Source: Spirometra erinaceieuropaei (Eukaryota; Platyhelminthes; Cestoda; Diphyllobothriidea; Diphyllobothriidae). Taken from it: a stretch of 64,000 bases of DNA. The position numbers were made by a program, and so were the translations under genes. The notes beneath the pieces are model-generated. The model had not been told where the DNA came from. It made no database searches and was given only the letters and a program-made list of their open reading frames with translations. Position 1 is the stretch's first letter, and every line of letters begins with the position of its first letter. Of this stretch, positions 35,320 through 48,987 are shown one piece after another. The stretch is taken from the NCBI GenBank assembly GCA_902702965.1, contig CACRXP010000223.1, forward strand, positions 117,915 to 181,914. Reading direction: 5' to 3'.

Positions 35320-35987
35320 AATGCGTCTTCTTTTAATTTTATGCTGGAAGAAAGGGTACGATTCGGTTTGCAAAAACTTTACCAATGCCCGAATAATTTT
35401 GAATCTGTCCTGCCGTTAAACTTGGATTCAGGGTTTCTACACTTAAAACAATACATTTCCCCCATACGGAAAGCCTTACAGTTCTCTATGGTATTAAGAG
35501 ACCAGATGGGTTTCCTAAAATTTAACAGTGGATTTGAGCCATATTGCAAACTTTACAAGCCACATTAGCAAATGCAGAGACACGATATTTTATGAACGGG
35601 CATTTCGCGGTATTGAAAAATTTCATAATTATAAACTTTTTGAAAATCAAATTATATCCTTTCTTCGAGTACAAAATTGAAAAAAGACGTAATTTCTGCC
35701 AAAAGAATACTTTTTGTATGTTTTCATTGGAACATAATTGAATACTTGAGAACATCGAAAATCAACGCGAAAACTTAATGCTACTTAAGTAGTAATTTTT
35801 AACAGAGCACGGTTTTTGCATGCGGCCGGAAAGAAGTTCGTCGAAAGCCGGCATCCAGAGGTAACTGAATGATTACAGAATCATGCTGGACGATGATTAA
35901 TTTTACAACCGTGCTTAATTAATCTTTTCAAAACGAAAACGCATTTCAGAATTTCGGCGGACATTTCTTGTGTCAGCACACGTATTG
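35320..35987 (+). mobile_element. foldback element, subfamily B, copy 2, left arm truncated
   Basis: The loop and right arm are clearly homologous to 21600-22580, from about GCGTCTTCTTTTAATTTTAT to the degraded right end CAGCACACGTATTG. The outer part of the left arm (about 280 bp) is missing. It starts about 200 bp after the right end of the subfamily A copy at 34182-35122, so the two lie nearly side by side. Confidence 0.75.
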
Positions 35988-36144
35988 TACTAACGCCTTG
36001 AATAAGACACTGTATTTATAAAGACACAATTAACAGTGTTGTGCTTGTGCACATTTAAAGCGAAAAAGCCAAACAAAAACATATGCTGCAGTAACGGTGG
36101 TTGCGCTTCCCACAAACCTCGGGAAATTAATCTGGGTCAATGGT

Positions 36145-36395
36145 ACGGGGCGCTCACCCATCGTTCTTATGTAACTCACTCGTTCTGCTGTGGTTTACGG
36201 GTTCTATCTCGAGCCCAACGCATAGCCGCACAGCGACGCATACTATGGGCAGAATGCCATTACCGACAAGGACACGGGAGACTGGAATGGCCATTTCTGG
36301 ATTATTACCCAGTCATACCCAAACCGTGACCTGTTAGTCAGAAGTCCAACACCCTAACCACTGAGCCACAGGCTCGTTGATATGTCGGTCTCGAT
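36145..36395 (-). mobile_element. tRNA-Arg-like SINE copy
   Basis: The plus strand shows the complete reversed order: GGGCGCTCACC, CGAGCCCAACG, the GGGAGACTGGAATGGCCATT block, GTGACCTGTTAGTCAGAAGT, and CTAACCACTGAGCCACAGG. Read on the minus strand, the last blocks form the tRNA-like head with its A box at about 36370 and an anticodon-arm GACTTCTGAC. An internal deletion of roughly 30 bp removes most of the B-box-side sequence. Confidence 0.7.
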
Positions 36396-36399
36396 CGGC

Positions 36400-38410
36400 A
36401 ATTTGGATCGCTCAGCACATCGCCAGTAAGTGCTAAGACCTACACTTGAAAGGCATTCTAAATTGATGGTATTAAATTACCGTTTTAAAAGAATTCTACG
36501 TGGCCAAAGCTATACAAACATTACCTGCCCGACAGATTGCATGCTTTGCATAGCACACCTCACGCTAATTGCTATTTTTGATCTCAGGAATATAGGAAGA
36601 CGGTATGATTATATTTTGGGTGCATCGCAAATTTATTTTGCAAAAGTGTCTTACCAGAAATGATAACACCAGGACTCCACTATCCGTAACTTTATTTTCT
36701 CCTGTCCGGTGTTCTTCTATACATATCGGCAAATTAGGTGCAGGACATCAAAATTCCTCTTTAGACATTATACGAAATTTTTGCCTTTGTATGCAAAAAT
36801 GATGTATTAGGATTGTTGTGCTGCTTTTGACCAACCATCAGCTAAGTTGCTAATGAATGTCATTTTAAGAAACTAATAGCTGGCGGAGGGAAATTAAAAA
36901 TACCTACTGAATGATCCATCATTCTGATAGCACAGGTACTGACTAAAAATCCGGACAAAGGGATGGAAATAATATTGAGCCACCTTTCTTATGTTAAATA
37001 ACCGCATTCCTTATCATAAACAATCTGAGGCGTTTGAACCCACCACGATGTGCTAATAGTCGTGGCCGGGAGGATTGATAGCCAACGAGCTGCATACCTT
37101 GATTGTCCTTCTTAGCTAACTTCAGACCGTAATGGCTCTAACTGAATGGGGTGTTTATGCCACTTATCACTTTTGTGGCGGGTTCGCGTAAGACAGAAAC
37201 TTAAAGTCACACCAGTTAATGTACCCAATGTCAGGTTCCGTCGGTCTGACCGGGACTCCGAATGAGTGTGACAGGAAGAAGAGGTGCTAATGCCTATCGC
37301 GAATCAAGCACGAGAGGTTAAAGTGCATTTTCAGCCTAAATAGCCTTCGTTGACGTTAAAATGAACTCTTATTTCATGGTGAATAAGCGATGCAAAATGT
37401 TTAGCTTCCTGTTATTTTCAGTAAACAACGGCCTTTTCTCCTACAGTAAATCCAATTTGTAAAGCTATTCATAGATCCGGCCCGAAATAAGTCAGTAACT
37501 CAAGTTATCATATGTTTGACCCTGAAAACTAATTACTTCTACTTATTATCGAATATTCGGCGGGATATAGGACTATGGAGCCATAATTGCGGATCGTCCT
37601 TCGCCAAATCCCAGGAGGGTTAGAGTAAGGGTCAGTTTTACGTTTAAGATTAAAGTTTGTACGCTGGAATAGGTACTTCGGGGAATGCAGCGTAAGGCCA
37701 TCTGTAGTACGGGGGGTCCATATTCCCGTGTCCGACAGGACATCCCAGAAATAAATATCGAAGTACTACGTTCTATTTAAAAAAAATTGAAATCCGATTT
37801 GAATACGGTCAGTAGACGGTTGCTTTCCAGCTTGTGTGTGACTTAGAAAGGAAAAATGACTGTAAAGTTTCGAATTCTCATTCGGAACCATCATTTGAGA
37901 CAGCAGCAGATAAATGGTGTAGAGACACAGATGCTGAAGTATATATAGGATATAATCGCTATGTGGCCACGTACCTGTCAAAAGTATAGGTTTTCACATT
38001 TATCGTCGATTGTAGAGTTTGGCATTGTGATTACCTACCTGCCTGCATACGAGGTGGCAATTGTTGCATTCCACCACTGGTGTTGATTATTGACGTGAAG
38101 AATATTCGAAAATCTGGCTCACTAATAGGTTCCTTGGAACTAGTCCTCGATAGCAGTCACTGCACTCGTTAATGAGCTGCTGGTCGAATAACCATCCTTC
38201 ATACAACTGGCGGCTGGTTTTTCGAAAGAATTTCAGGCTCGCCGGACTATAAGTTGTTGCCCAGTTCCGTTTAGCAAGCAGTGACTTGAGAGTTAATGGC
38301 ATTTTCCCTCATTGCTGCCGCGTGCTGGGACATAGCGCACAGAGTAATCGTCCAGTTTCTCTGGCGTAACGGACGCTGTAAATGTTTCTAGAAATTTCGT
38401 AGGGATTTCG
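36400..38410. other. no gene seen, apart from one dispersed repeat
   Basis: AT-rich, with short frames only. It holds the TTAGGG-cored family 2 copy at 37560-37755. Confidence 0.5.
37560..37755 (+). repeat. TTAGGG-cored dispersed repeat family 2, copy A
   Basis: A degenerate GGGTTAGAGTAAGGGTCAG interior is followed by a conserved terminal block GGCCATCTGTAGTACGGGG and CATATTCCCGTGTCCGAC. The same block ends the copies at 41525-41770 (minus) and 51510-51755 (plus). The flanks differ from family 1. Confidence 0.65.
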
Positions 38411-38415
38411 ACCTA

Positions 38416-39375
38416 CTGTGGGTGACCGATTTCATGAAATGTTGGCTGAAATTCTGAAATGCGTGTTCAATTAGGAAGTATTACTTAGGCGTGGTTGCAA
38501 TACTGATCATCTTGCGGCAGGATGTCAGCTTTTGAAAATATTGCTTTTCAATCTTTTGTAAAAGGGTGCTCGGCAAAAAATGACTACTTAAGCAGCATGC
38601 ATTTCTCCCATTGATTTTCGACGGTCATGTAAATTCAAATATTTTTTATAAAAACCACAACCAAACATACGTTTTCTTTCAATTGTTTGATAGATAATCA
38701 CGTCATCTTTGTAATTTATACTCGAAAAAGGATTACATTTATGTTTTAAAGAGGTTTTCTAATTCTCGAATAATTTGGAGCTTGATCAGTCTTAACATTA
38801 GCGCTTAGTGACTACAGTATGCAAGGTAAATGCGTTCCGTGTAAAGAAAATCACATATTCTTCCTTGCCTTTTAAAAGATACCATATGGGATCCATAAAA
38901 TTTTCCAATGGATGCGGACGTTTTGATACATTGCATGAGGAACAAAGGTAAACGGACAAGTAAAATGCTGTACGAATTGACACTACACGGTCTTAAAAGT
39001 CTCATGATTAGAAACTTTTTAAAACCTAATTATTCTCCTTCTTCCAGGAAAAGATATAAAGATGACGTGATTCTTTATCCAACGACTGAACGAAAACATA
39101 TTTTGGTTGTGGTTTCTGTAAAATATATTTGAGTTTGCAAGACCTTCGAAAATCAATGGGAGAAGTGCACGTTACTTAAGTAGGCATTTTTTACCGCGTA
39201 CCGTTCTTACAAGAGATTGAAAAGCAGTATATTCAAAAGCTGACATTGTGCCAAGTCAGAAATATTATAGGATTATGTAGCAAGATAATCAGCATTACAA
39301 CCACGCCTAATCCTTCTTAATCGAAAACGCACTTTAGAATTTCAGCCAATATTTCATGAGATCGGTCACTCACTG
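38416..39375 (+). mobile_element. foldback element, subfamily A, copy 3
   Basis: About 960 bp. The ends are (TA)CTGTGGGTGACCGATTTCAT and ATCGGTCACTCACTG(TA). Arms pair over about 350 bp; a loop of about 210 bp contains CAATGGATGCGGACG, the same motif as in copies 1, 2 and 4. The left arm is missing about 40 bp relative to copy 2. No protein is encoded. Confidence 0.85.
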
Positions 39376-39379
39376 TAAT

Positions 39380-42300
39380 TATCAGGCGCCTGATTGTTGG
39401 CTTTGGTCAGTGTGGACCACTTCTTATCCCAACAATAAACATTCGCGATAAAATTTTGGCAGTTACCTATTCGGATGCGAGCAATTAATTAAGCAAGCGC
39501 CATGATTGATAAGTATGTGGTTGGATAACACCTGCATCCTGCAAATATTTCGATCCTAGTTTTTCCATCTTCACTATCTGGCGTTATTCCTGACAATGGC
39601 ATAGAGAACGGATATGAAATGCCTGGCAAATAAAATCATTCATCCAGCTATTGAATCCCTTTCGCAGTTTATGGTATACTTGTGACCATGGTTACCATGT
39701 TGTTGCGCATTTTCAGTCGGTGACCAGGGTCGATTTTGAACTTCGAAGCATCTATATTCCTCTGAACTCCCAAACTACAATTTCAAGTGAAACTGTTCGT
39801 TTCTGTTGGAATAGCAGCTAAGACCCTGGTTCGCTATGTCGTTTGCTGCAGGTATTATTATGACGAGGTTACCAAACATGTTTTGGAATTCTATTATCCG
39901 CATTTTGTGAGTATTGTTTGCTCCTACTATCCACATCTTTTCTCCATTGTTCTAAAAATTACACCAAATTTGCGGCCGTAACTTCATAGATTTTGCGTAA
40001 CAAACTCATAGGGGCTAACACTTTCTCATCCAAACTCTAATCCTCACTACATTATAAACATTCGAGTTTTCGATTCGTTATGGTTGTAAGATCCACATCA
40101 TGACGTTGCAAGTTCGAAAATGAAAGCAAAAAATCGCTTTATTCAGAGAAACACACTTTGAGGAGGTCTGAATCTGTCTAAAAATTGTCATTCGTCCTTA
40201 TTGCATATGCTCAACGCCTAAAATTCATAATGGGTTAGGTTCATTATGCAGTCTGCACTCAGACATCCAAAGAGTCATCACTACGTCCAATTCAGTTTGC
40301 TAAGGACTTCTGTAAATCGGGAGGTCAATGGGCCGACGCAACAAAACGGAGCGATAATGTCCCTGTCCACTATGTATGCTATGCAATCCAAAATCAGGTT
40401 TACTGAAGGAAAAGACAACGCCTTAAACATGAGAAGCTAACGCGCGAAGAGTAGAAAGAAAAGAAATTAGAGGTTGGAATGTCTTTAGAAATGTAATGGA
40501 ACATGATGTTCGAGTTTTGGCCAATACGCCACTTTGAGATTGTATTAAAGACTTGATATTTGGGATTTTATCATGCTTTCTCCAGCCTACGTGTGTGATC
40601 TGGGGAACTGGTACATTTTTCAAATGTTATTAACTAGTCGGCGAAGTCCTTCTTCCTCCTGCAGCTTCAAATTGTCTAAAAAAACACCTCATGTGCAAGC
40701 AGGCACTGTTTTTCATAAACGAAATTCTTGAACGAAGAAGCATATAAATCTCTGCGGACAGTTGAACTTGCACTATTGAATATCCTCTGAATGTAATGAA
40801 AGGGGATATGAGAACATAAAATCCCCTCGGATGGGTGGACTAATGGTCGACTATAAGACTGGGACATCTAGTGTGCTTACAGTTGTCCGCACAGAGTGAG
40901 ATTGCACCTAAAATACCAAGCTAGTAGACAGCGATTCCGGCAGACGTATGCATTCCGTCTAACTATATTCCGGGTATTTTTTCTACCTGACTGTTCTCCG
41001 TACCGAAATTGTTCTCAAAAATACGGTTCCTTTTTATTAAAGAACTGTGTATGGGGTGTACAAAACAATGAACCAATGTAGGCATTGCAGCAGTGCGGAC
41101 TGGTCAGGGCGGTACAGGTCAGCGAATTTCATCCCGCCGGCCGAAGGCCGACGAAAAGCTCTACCGATCAACACCCACTTTTACAAATATTGCAGGCAAC
41201 TCTACAGTTTTTCCCAGCCCCGCGCATAAACTTAACCCCTACCAGCTTGAATCACTCGGTGAGGCCCTTAAGTGTCTAAACCGCAAGTATGCATATAAAA
41301 GGCCATAGTTCACAGAAAACGCGCTGTTTTAAGTCATGTTTCCTACAGAAATTGTCGACACTCTCTTGACTTATGCACTTAATTATTTTAACTGCAGGGC
41401 AGTTTACTTCGACATATCTCAAAGTTTGAAATATGCTATACGCTTCGGCTGGCATAAGTTAGCAAGTCGAATAAGAAGGGAAAACATTCAAGGCCATTCT
41501 TTTAAAGTAGCAACCCTAAAATCAAAGAAATGGACATTGGTCGGACATGGGAATATGAACCACGTACCACAGATGACCTTGTGCTAAATTCCAGAGGTTA
41601 CATCTAGTCCCGTGTCCTATCACCAATCCTAGAACTAAGCCTGACCCCCTAGCCGTAATTCCAGCACTAGCCCTCTTAACCCTAACACTTATCCTGTCCC
41701 CTGAAATTTGCGAACGGACCACCTGGAATGCGGGGCACGTTCATGTTCCGATTCCCTACGCAAATAATTTCAAAATACTTTTAAGGAGCAAAAAGACAAT
41801 GACCCTGTCAACTGATACGTCTTACGTAACTCTTTTTTGCCCTCACAATTATTTCCTGTAAAACGGAAGTTACTTACTTCAAATTTATGCAGTACTAGAG
41901 CTCAGTCACTCCCCCTCGAACACGTGAATAAGTAAAAAAGCTACGTCAATTAAATCTCGGGAGGCCAATCGAACTTTCTTTAACGTAGACATTCTTCATG
42001 AATTCTGATAATGAAGCTGCTGCCGAGCGACTGTTTTTTCGAAATCCCTAGGAAAACCGCCAATTACCAGAAACACACTTGAGCCCCCTCCTGAAAAAGG
42101 ATATTCTGCAACCTCACGGACGATTTAGAGATTAAATTGCCTAATTCCTTCTTCCAGAAGCATATTCTAACGGATGATTTCTTGCCCCTAAGTCCCATTG
42201 GTAATTCCGTTTTCTCGGTTTTACTGGTGACCGAACAAGAAACTTGGCAGGTATTTCTTTCATGCTATCAAGCTAACCCCTCTCCATTGTCGTACTCTGG

Positions 42301-43350
42301 AATGAATAACTGGCTTCTTCAATAGATGGTTTCATGAAACTGCTTACAGCTTTGGTTCATTCATACAGCAAATTTACCTTTTTGTAAATTTTGATCATAT
42401 ACTGACCTTCACTCATTACAAACGTAAAAAGCCTATATTTCTAACAACATAGCAAAGAATCAGGTCGACAAAATTTCGTCTAATTCACCATTTGCGACTG
42501 CGAGGCTTTTCAATATTTTACCTCTGGATTTTTCGACCAAAGGTTTCTCAAATGCTTAAAGTCCTTATTCAGCGCAAGCGTAGTAGCGGATTCGGGGTAG
42601 AGATTTGATGGGATTCTAAATGGGAAAAATTATTTTATATAAGTATTCTTCGGGAATCTTCACGATAGTTAAGGATGCCTAGGGATATTATGGGGGCCAA
42701 GGGAACTTATTAATTCTATTATACTTTCTCGTTTTGCTACTGTTTTAGAAGTACCTGATATACATGCCCAGTTTAGCGTAGTTTCTTAGATAATGGCAAT
42801 AAAAATTACTGTACTTCAATAGATATGCATATAGCGGAGATGTATCGATGTAGGCATATACAAAATGACGCAGCTTCAGCTCTGGACTTGGTCGCTCCAT
42901 CTCCGTTCCTCCCCTTCCACAATCAAAGCTCGTGATCAACAACATTTGCCTGGTTCACACAAGATGTCTAACTCATGAGTCCTCTACACAACCCAGCCGA
43001 AATTAAGTTTCCGGTCTTAACTGATGGACAAGCACATGAACCCGAGGAAGCTGTTCTCACCAATTGCTTATTTTTCGGTCTGTCTTGCCCACGTGTGGAC
43101 TTCCAGCTGCTTGTTAGTTTCTGACCGTGCCATGGCTTTAAGAACTTTTTATAGTAATTTAAGCATATTGTATATCTTGCATGTTCAGGTGGGAACAGTT
43201 AACTATCCGGGGAGGTATCTGTAATTGGCTCGCATGTTGAATGCGTGCTCGAGTTAAGAATCGGATATTGAATGGTCGGCGACGCAGCAAACGCGAGTGT
43301 CCAAGGAAGTAAATGGGACAAAAAGCCACTCGATCATCAGAGCAAGAATT
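39380..43350. other. no gene seen, apart from one dispersed repeat
   Basis: Short frames only. At 41047-41308 three overlapping short frames occupy a GC-richer patch, followed by TATAAAAGGCC; none has a recognisable domain. The stretch contains the TTAGGG-cored family 2 copy at 41525-41770. Confidence 0.5.
41525..41770 (-). repeat. TTAGGG-cored dispersed repeat family 2, copy B
   Basis: On the plus strand a CCCTAACAC/CCCTCTTAACCCTAAC-rich interior lies between unique flanks. The left flank, read in reverse, is the conserved terminal block GGTCATCTGTGGTACG...TTCATATTCCCATGTCCGAC shared with 37.7 and 51.7 kb. Confidence 0.65.
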
Positions 43351-43353
43351 GAA

Positions 43354-44315
43354 CAGCGGATGTGCTACCGTATGAAGTGTTAACTGAGACTCCGAAAGGC
43401 ATTTTTGACTCGAAAAGATTACTTAAGTAGGGTTGCGATATCAATTATCGTGCAGCCTAATTTCAAGATATTTCCATCATGTCAGGATGCCGGCTTTCGA
43501 ATGAGCTTCTTTTCGGCCGCCTGAGGAACCCTAACTGCAAAAAATGACTACTTCAATAATATGAATTTTTCTCGTTGGCTTTCGATGCCTCCATAAATTG
43601 GAATATAGTTTATAAAAATGCATAAAACACTCATTCTTTTGCCCATCTAGTAGGAGGTTACGTTTTCTTGAAATCCTACACTTGGAAAAAGGGTATATTC
43701 AGATTTTGGAAAGGTTTTTGGTTTCAAGACGTTTTTGGGATCATGAAATGTCAATTCATAAACGCCTTATCTCTGAAATCTGTTAATGCTGCTTGTAAAG
43801 TATGCAGTATGGTCCAAATCCACTGCACAATTTTATAAGCCCTGTATGGTGTTACCCTAGAAGTGTATAAAATGTATCATTTTCTTTGCACGGTGTATAT
43901 ATAGCTCGTAGCTCGGAAACCCTGAATGCAAGTGCAACGACAGACCGAATCCAAAAGTAATCGGGAATTCAAGTCTCTTAAAAGCAAATCATGCTCTTTT
44001 TCCGAGTATCAGACTTAGAGAACACGTAATTTGCTATCAGAGAAGTAGAACTGATATTTGAATGCGTCTATTCTATAAACTATACCTGTATTTATAAGGA
44101 TATCGAAAGTCAGTGAAAAAAGTTTATGCTTACAATGTAAAATTTGCAGATGGCCGGAATGAAGTTCGTTCAAAAGCCGACATGCCTGCATGAATTAAAT
44201 ATCTTGTAATTATACTGCGTTACAGTTGGCCTTATGAATCTACTCAAGTAATCTTTTAAAATCTAAGACGCATTTCAAAATCTCGATTGAAATTTCATGA
44301 GATACACATCTACTG
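43354..44315 (-). mobile_element. foldback element, subfamily B, copy 3
   Basis: About 962 bp and more diverged than the others. The right end is ACACATCTACTG beside TA (44316-44317); the left end is CAGCGGATGTGC. Inverted arms carry the paired blocks GCCGGCTTTCGAATGAGCTT (left) and AAGTTCGTTCAAAAGCCGAC (right). The loop is inverted relative to the copies at 21.6, 35.3 and 49.0 kb. It ends about 1.65 kb upstream of the first kinase exon. No protein is encoded. Confidence 0.8.
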
Positions 44316-44319
44316 TATT

Positions 44320-45960
44320 GGCTGGATGGTTCGCGCTCCACCAGTAAGCCCCATGATCCCCCGTCCCTAGTGAACGTTCAGACTTTACTGGGTAATACTC
44401 AGCAGTCACGCAGTTAGGCGGTTAGAAACCATTTCCACTTACAGTATGGGTGAGCTGAATTACTGAGTGACTATCATACCAATCAAAACTACTGGTGAAA
44501 CTGCGGGCATTGGCGGACCGCACGCGCTGACCATGTTGCCAGTTTCGGGATCGCGTAGCAACTGCACTCCCCGCGGTTTACGTAACCCCTGCCTTTTACT
44601 GGCGCTGATGACGGTGTTGAGGGAGGGTCTGAGATGTCGGGCGACTCAAATTCTTATTCCAAACTCATACTTATTCTCATCAGATAGTGTTGTACTGGTC
44701 AAACTGTACTGCTCGACCTAATTAGCTGCGAACTGATACAACTGCATCTCTTGTCTAAGTAGCATTTGAACGATCGAAAAATTGGTTGGACTAGCTTTTG
44801 TTTGTCCTCAGTCCTCAGAATGATGGCCGCTGTGCTGCGATGAGTGGGGGTCAACACTGCTCGTTGTGCGCGATGGTCAAGCTGTGTTAATTCTGTGTGA
44901 GTCTTTAGCTATTGCCCTATCAACGTACGGAATATGTAGAAGGAACTTTTACAGCATCCCAAGCTTTGTGCCTTACCTCGCTATCCGTCGACGGAAATGC
45001 TCGGATAGTCCACCGGGGCGCTGGAAAGGAAAGAGCTATTAAGCTCCACCCTCTCGTGCATTAAGGTACGAAGCTATTACTTTTTGACAAACGAGGGCGC
45101 TGTGAGGCGGCAGTAAGAGGTTAGAGGAAGGATGTTTGAAGTATCAAAGAGTCAGATCGACGGCTGCACAACGAAAAGTGGAATCGAGTGTGAAGAGACC
45201 AAAAAGATGAGGTGGAAGCCGTCTCCAAAATATCGGGAGTATTTAAAATCTGCACAAAAATGAGGTGGGGGCGCCGGGCGGGGCCACAAACCGCGCAGTT
45301 AGAGGGTTATTCCAGCGCTATAAGGTAGTCCGACCAAGAATTACTGAAGCGCAGTACACAACATAGTTCCTGGCTCGACCTCGGTGGTAGATAAATTCCA
45401 AATTACTACGAAAACGAACCAACAAAGTTTATTCCTGCATATCACAGATTATCATATATGCATTTTTCTAAGATAACGAGTGTGTGTACCAGTATCGAAG
45501 AGGTTGAATAAAGTATAACTAGGCGACTACACTAGAATAAAAGTTTAATAAATAAATTGCGGATCCTACACGATCACATGAACTGCATGGTCTTATCACC
45601 CCTAATGTAAGACACTGGCCAAAGTACGTTTTCTGTACAGGCTTATGCACATATGCATTAATGTATTAACCGGCTATCCATTCTTTGATCCAAATAATAA
45701 CATTTGATGTGATACATGTGGTCTAATTCTGTTACATCTTAGTCCAACAGAGGCCACCATAAATCCACTTCCCCGTTGGCCTACTTTTCCGAACAGAACC
45801 CGAGATATTTTCATACGCGCCAGACTGAACAGGGTCCAATTATCGCAACCAACAAGCATTAATCACGTTCGCTTACGTTAAAATATTGGTTGTTAAGCCA
45901 AACGAATACTAACTTGTTACTGGCCACCCTAAGACCCAATCTGATTGGCGTTGCTTCTCC
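44320..45960. other. region upstream of the first recognised kinase exon
   Basis: No recognisable exon or core promoter. The first kinase exon at 45964 has a good splice acceptor and an in-frame stop just upstream (45942-45944), so this stretch is best read as intron, with the true 5' exon(s) not identified. Confidence 0.4.
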
Positions 45961-45963
45961 CAG

Positions 45964-46382
45964 GTTATCCGAAGGAAGCAGCGCTCAGCAAATCCGTCGC
46001 TGAAAGCACTCGGCAGCGGTTACAAGACGGGACGAATGCGAGCCTTAGGCAGGGAATGAACGCTGCTGATGTTAACAATTCTGGCATAGATGATTCACCG
46101 CCCCGGGGATTGCATTTGCGACTGCGACGTTCTCTCGGTCGAGGTGCATTCGGTCATTGCTACGAGGCTCAAGTCTGGTTAACGAATACGGAAGACAACA
46201 GTGCTCATGCATCCTCAAATGTTGACCGTAATGCTTGCTCAAGTGGCGACGCTGCTGACAAATGTGTCAGCTTTACCCAGATACCGGCCTCAGCTTCGGT
46301 CCATGCTAATCCTTCAAAGACAACGTATAGTTTGAGAGACGCAGAGGGTGGACCAACAGACTGTCTTCTCACGGCTGTTAAG
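45964..46382 (+). CDS. PLK4: polo-like kinase (PLK4-like), exon with N-terminus and glycine loop
   Basis: This exon encodes about 140 residues and opens the catalytic domain. A variable leader of about 60 residues precedes the ATP-binding loop LGRGAFGHC (GRGAFG at 46137-46154). An insert of about 60 residues follows, rich in Ser, Asn and Ala, between strands beta-2 and beta-3. The exon ends with LLTAVK, whose last codon (46380-46382) is the beta-3 lysine that contacts ATP phosphates. The acceptor is a pyrimidine tract plus CAG at 45961-45963; the donor is AAG|GTAAGA at 46383. A 5' exon is likely because the acceptor is good and there is an in-frame stop at 45942. An ATG at 46056 could start the protein instead. 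The insert is longer than in typical PLKs. The kinase call is firm; the PLK4 assignment is inferred from the next two exons. Confidence 0.8.
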
Positions 46383-46513
46383 GTAAGACGGACTAAAGAG
46401 TCAACTTGAAAATCCTATCCGTTCATAAGGAAGTCAGACGATCAAAATTTACTCGACGAAGAGAGTCAAAATGAAAAGAGGTAGAGAGGTTCGTGTGTTA
46501 GAATTCAGTCATA

Positions 46514-47474
46514 CAGGGCGTGACCGATCTCATGAAATGTTGGCCTAAATTCTGAAATGTGTTTTCGATTAAGAAATATTACTTAGGCAGGGTTGGAGTA
46601 CTGATTGGCATGCAACATGATCCCATAGTATGTCGGGCTTGCCAGGATGTCGGCTATTGAGTGCACTTCTTTTCGACCTTCGGCAGGAACTACACTCAGT
46701 AAAAACCAACTACTTAAGTAGCATGCACTTTTCACATTGATTTTCGATGGTTTTATAAATTTAACTATATCTTATAGAAAACATGCACAAAAATATTCTT
46801 TCTTTTTCAGGTTTGATGGAAAATCCCACCTTCTTTACATTCTACATCCTAAGAAAGTGTATATTAAGGTTTTGAAAAAGTTTTCAGATTCTCGAAGAAT
46901 TTTGAGCCAGATCAACCGCTGCATTGACGATCAGCGATTTCATTCTGTAAGGTGCATACTTTTCACGTAAGAAAAGCCATATATTCTTCCATGTTTTCAA
47001 AAAGATACGACACAGAGTTAACAAAACTTTCAATGGATGCGGACTATGTTGTACATTTCATGAGGAGCATTGGTAAACGGACATGTGCGATGCTGTATAT
47101 GTGTACATCGCACGGTCCCAAAAACCTCATAATTAGAAACCTTATCAAAACCTAAATGTACACTTTCTTAGGGTATTAAATGTTAAGAGATGGGATTTTC
47201 TACCAAACTTGTAAGAGAAAGCAGATTTTGTGCATGTTTTCTATAAAATATATTTGAATTTACAAGACCATCGAAATTCAATCTGAAAGTGCATACAACT
47301 TATGTGATCGTTTTTTACTGAGTGTGGTTTATGCCGAAGGTCGAAAAGAAGTGCATTTAAAAGCCGACATCCTAAAGAGTCCGAAATACTATACGATCAT
47401 GTCGCATTCTATTTCCTAATCGAAAACCCATTTCAGAATTTCGGCCATCATTTCATGAGATCGGTCAAGCACTG
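46514..47474 (+). mobile_element. foldback element, subfamily A, copy 4 (intronic)
   Basis: About 961 bp, beginning 131 bp after the exon 1 donor of the kinase gene. The ends are CAGGGCGTGACCGATCTCAT and GAGATCGGTCAAGCACTG, beside TA on both sides (46512-46513, 47475-47476). Long complementary arms and a loop with TCAATGGATGCGGACTATGT match copies 1-3. It lies in the transcribed strand of the gene, so its RNA should fold into a long duplex. Confidence 0.87.
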
Positions 47475-48987
47475 TAAATTTTACTGTAGTTTACAGTGGA
47501 AAGGTATTTCAAATATTGATGCAGCCTTCTTTGGACCGGCATAGCATAAATAGGAGAAATTCGTTGAAGGAAGGCAAACTGACAAAATAATTTCGAATCC
47601 ACCGGCGATATCAGAACCAATGTTTTTCCGGCGAAGCTTGGTTCTACAGCCCCACTTTATTGATACCATGTGGTTAGCTTTCTAAAACAATATCAGGCAA
47701 TAGACCTAACTTGGCCTCTCGCTGCCCTGGGGATGGAAAGAGAGCGCAAGCAGAACTGAAAACTCGCGCTGGGAAGCAAATGAAGGTGGCGCGTACATAC
47801 TCACCCCCCGACACAACCGCTCGTTGAATTAAGAGGATACGGGGGGGGGGCAATCACGAACGGGACCGCGCAATAGTTCGCAGTTCATGGCCACTTTAGT
47901 GGAACCGTCTGAGTTCCACACCATCTGAAGACTTCCATTAGCAAGCCTTCTTAACTACTCGCTGGATTAAGAAAATAATGAGGATGAAAGCAGGGCTCGA
48001 AGCACGTACAGGGAAGCGCATATGAACTGATACCTGAAGTAACCGCAGCTGGCATATGAGCACTCCCCCCTCCGTGGCACAGTCACTTGCTAGATTAAAA
48101 AGGCAAGGATGATGCAAATACGCGATATTTATAAAGCCAGCTTCCTCGCATCAACTGAATTCTTTTAGATAGCTTACCATATAGTGATACTCAGGTGGGG
48201 CTGTAGGACCAAACCTCGCTATTTTTTCGAGGAAAAATGGCTGTGGGTGGCAGTTGGGGCCAGTTTCTCTACTACGTAACTTTGGTGGTGGGGGAGGGGG
48301 GGGGCAAATCGCAGATCCCTACACCAAAGCCCTTTAGAGCATCCAATGACTTGATATTAACGCTGGCATATTTGAGTCTTCCTCTTTTACTTCTAGCAAT
48401 CTATTTAAAACATACAAAAAGTATAAAAAGAAAAGAATTCTTGTCCACATCATTTTTTATATCTTCTTCGTTTATAGTAAAGAGAGTTCTTCTCAATTAC
48501 AAGCTGCAAATTCCGTTCATGAGATACTGATTGATGGGTTTGGTCTTGAGTAGCCAATGGTTCACTCTTCGGAAAAAAATTAATTTTCTCGAATTCGTAG
48601 GCACTCGTCCAGTTCCCTGTACTTGAAAACACTTTTCAAAGATAGGATTCTCTTCGACTAAAATTGTGTATGTCGGACATGTGTAATTCATTTTTATCTG
48701 TAATGCGATTTACTGTACTGAGAGCAGATGTAGTAGCTAAAAGTCCAGACATGTGTTTCGCCAATATTCTGTCCACATGACAGCTGCGAGGGGGTCGGCT
48801 CATGAGTAAGCCTCCAGCGTTCCCTGTGTGCATTCTGGGAAAATTTAAAAGCTGAAATCTCAGAACTGGAGGATCTGCTAGAAGGCACATGGGCAACGCT
48901 GGGGGTTTACTGATGAGCCAAATCCCTCGCAGCTGTTATGCGACAGGAGAATATCGGCAAAACATTTGGCCGGACTATTAGCTAATA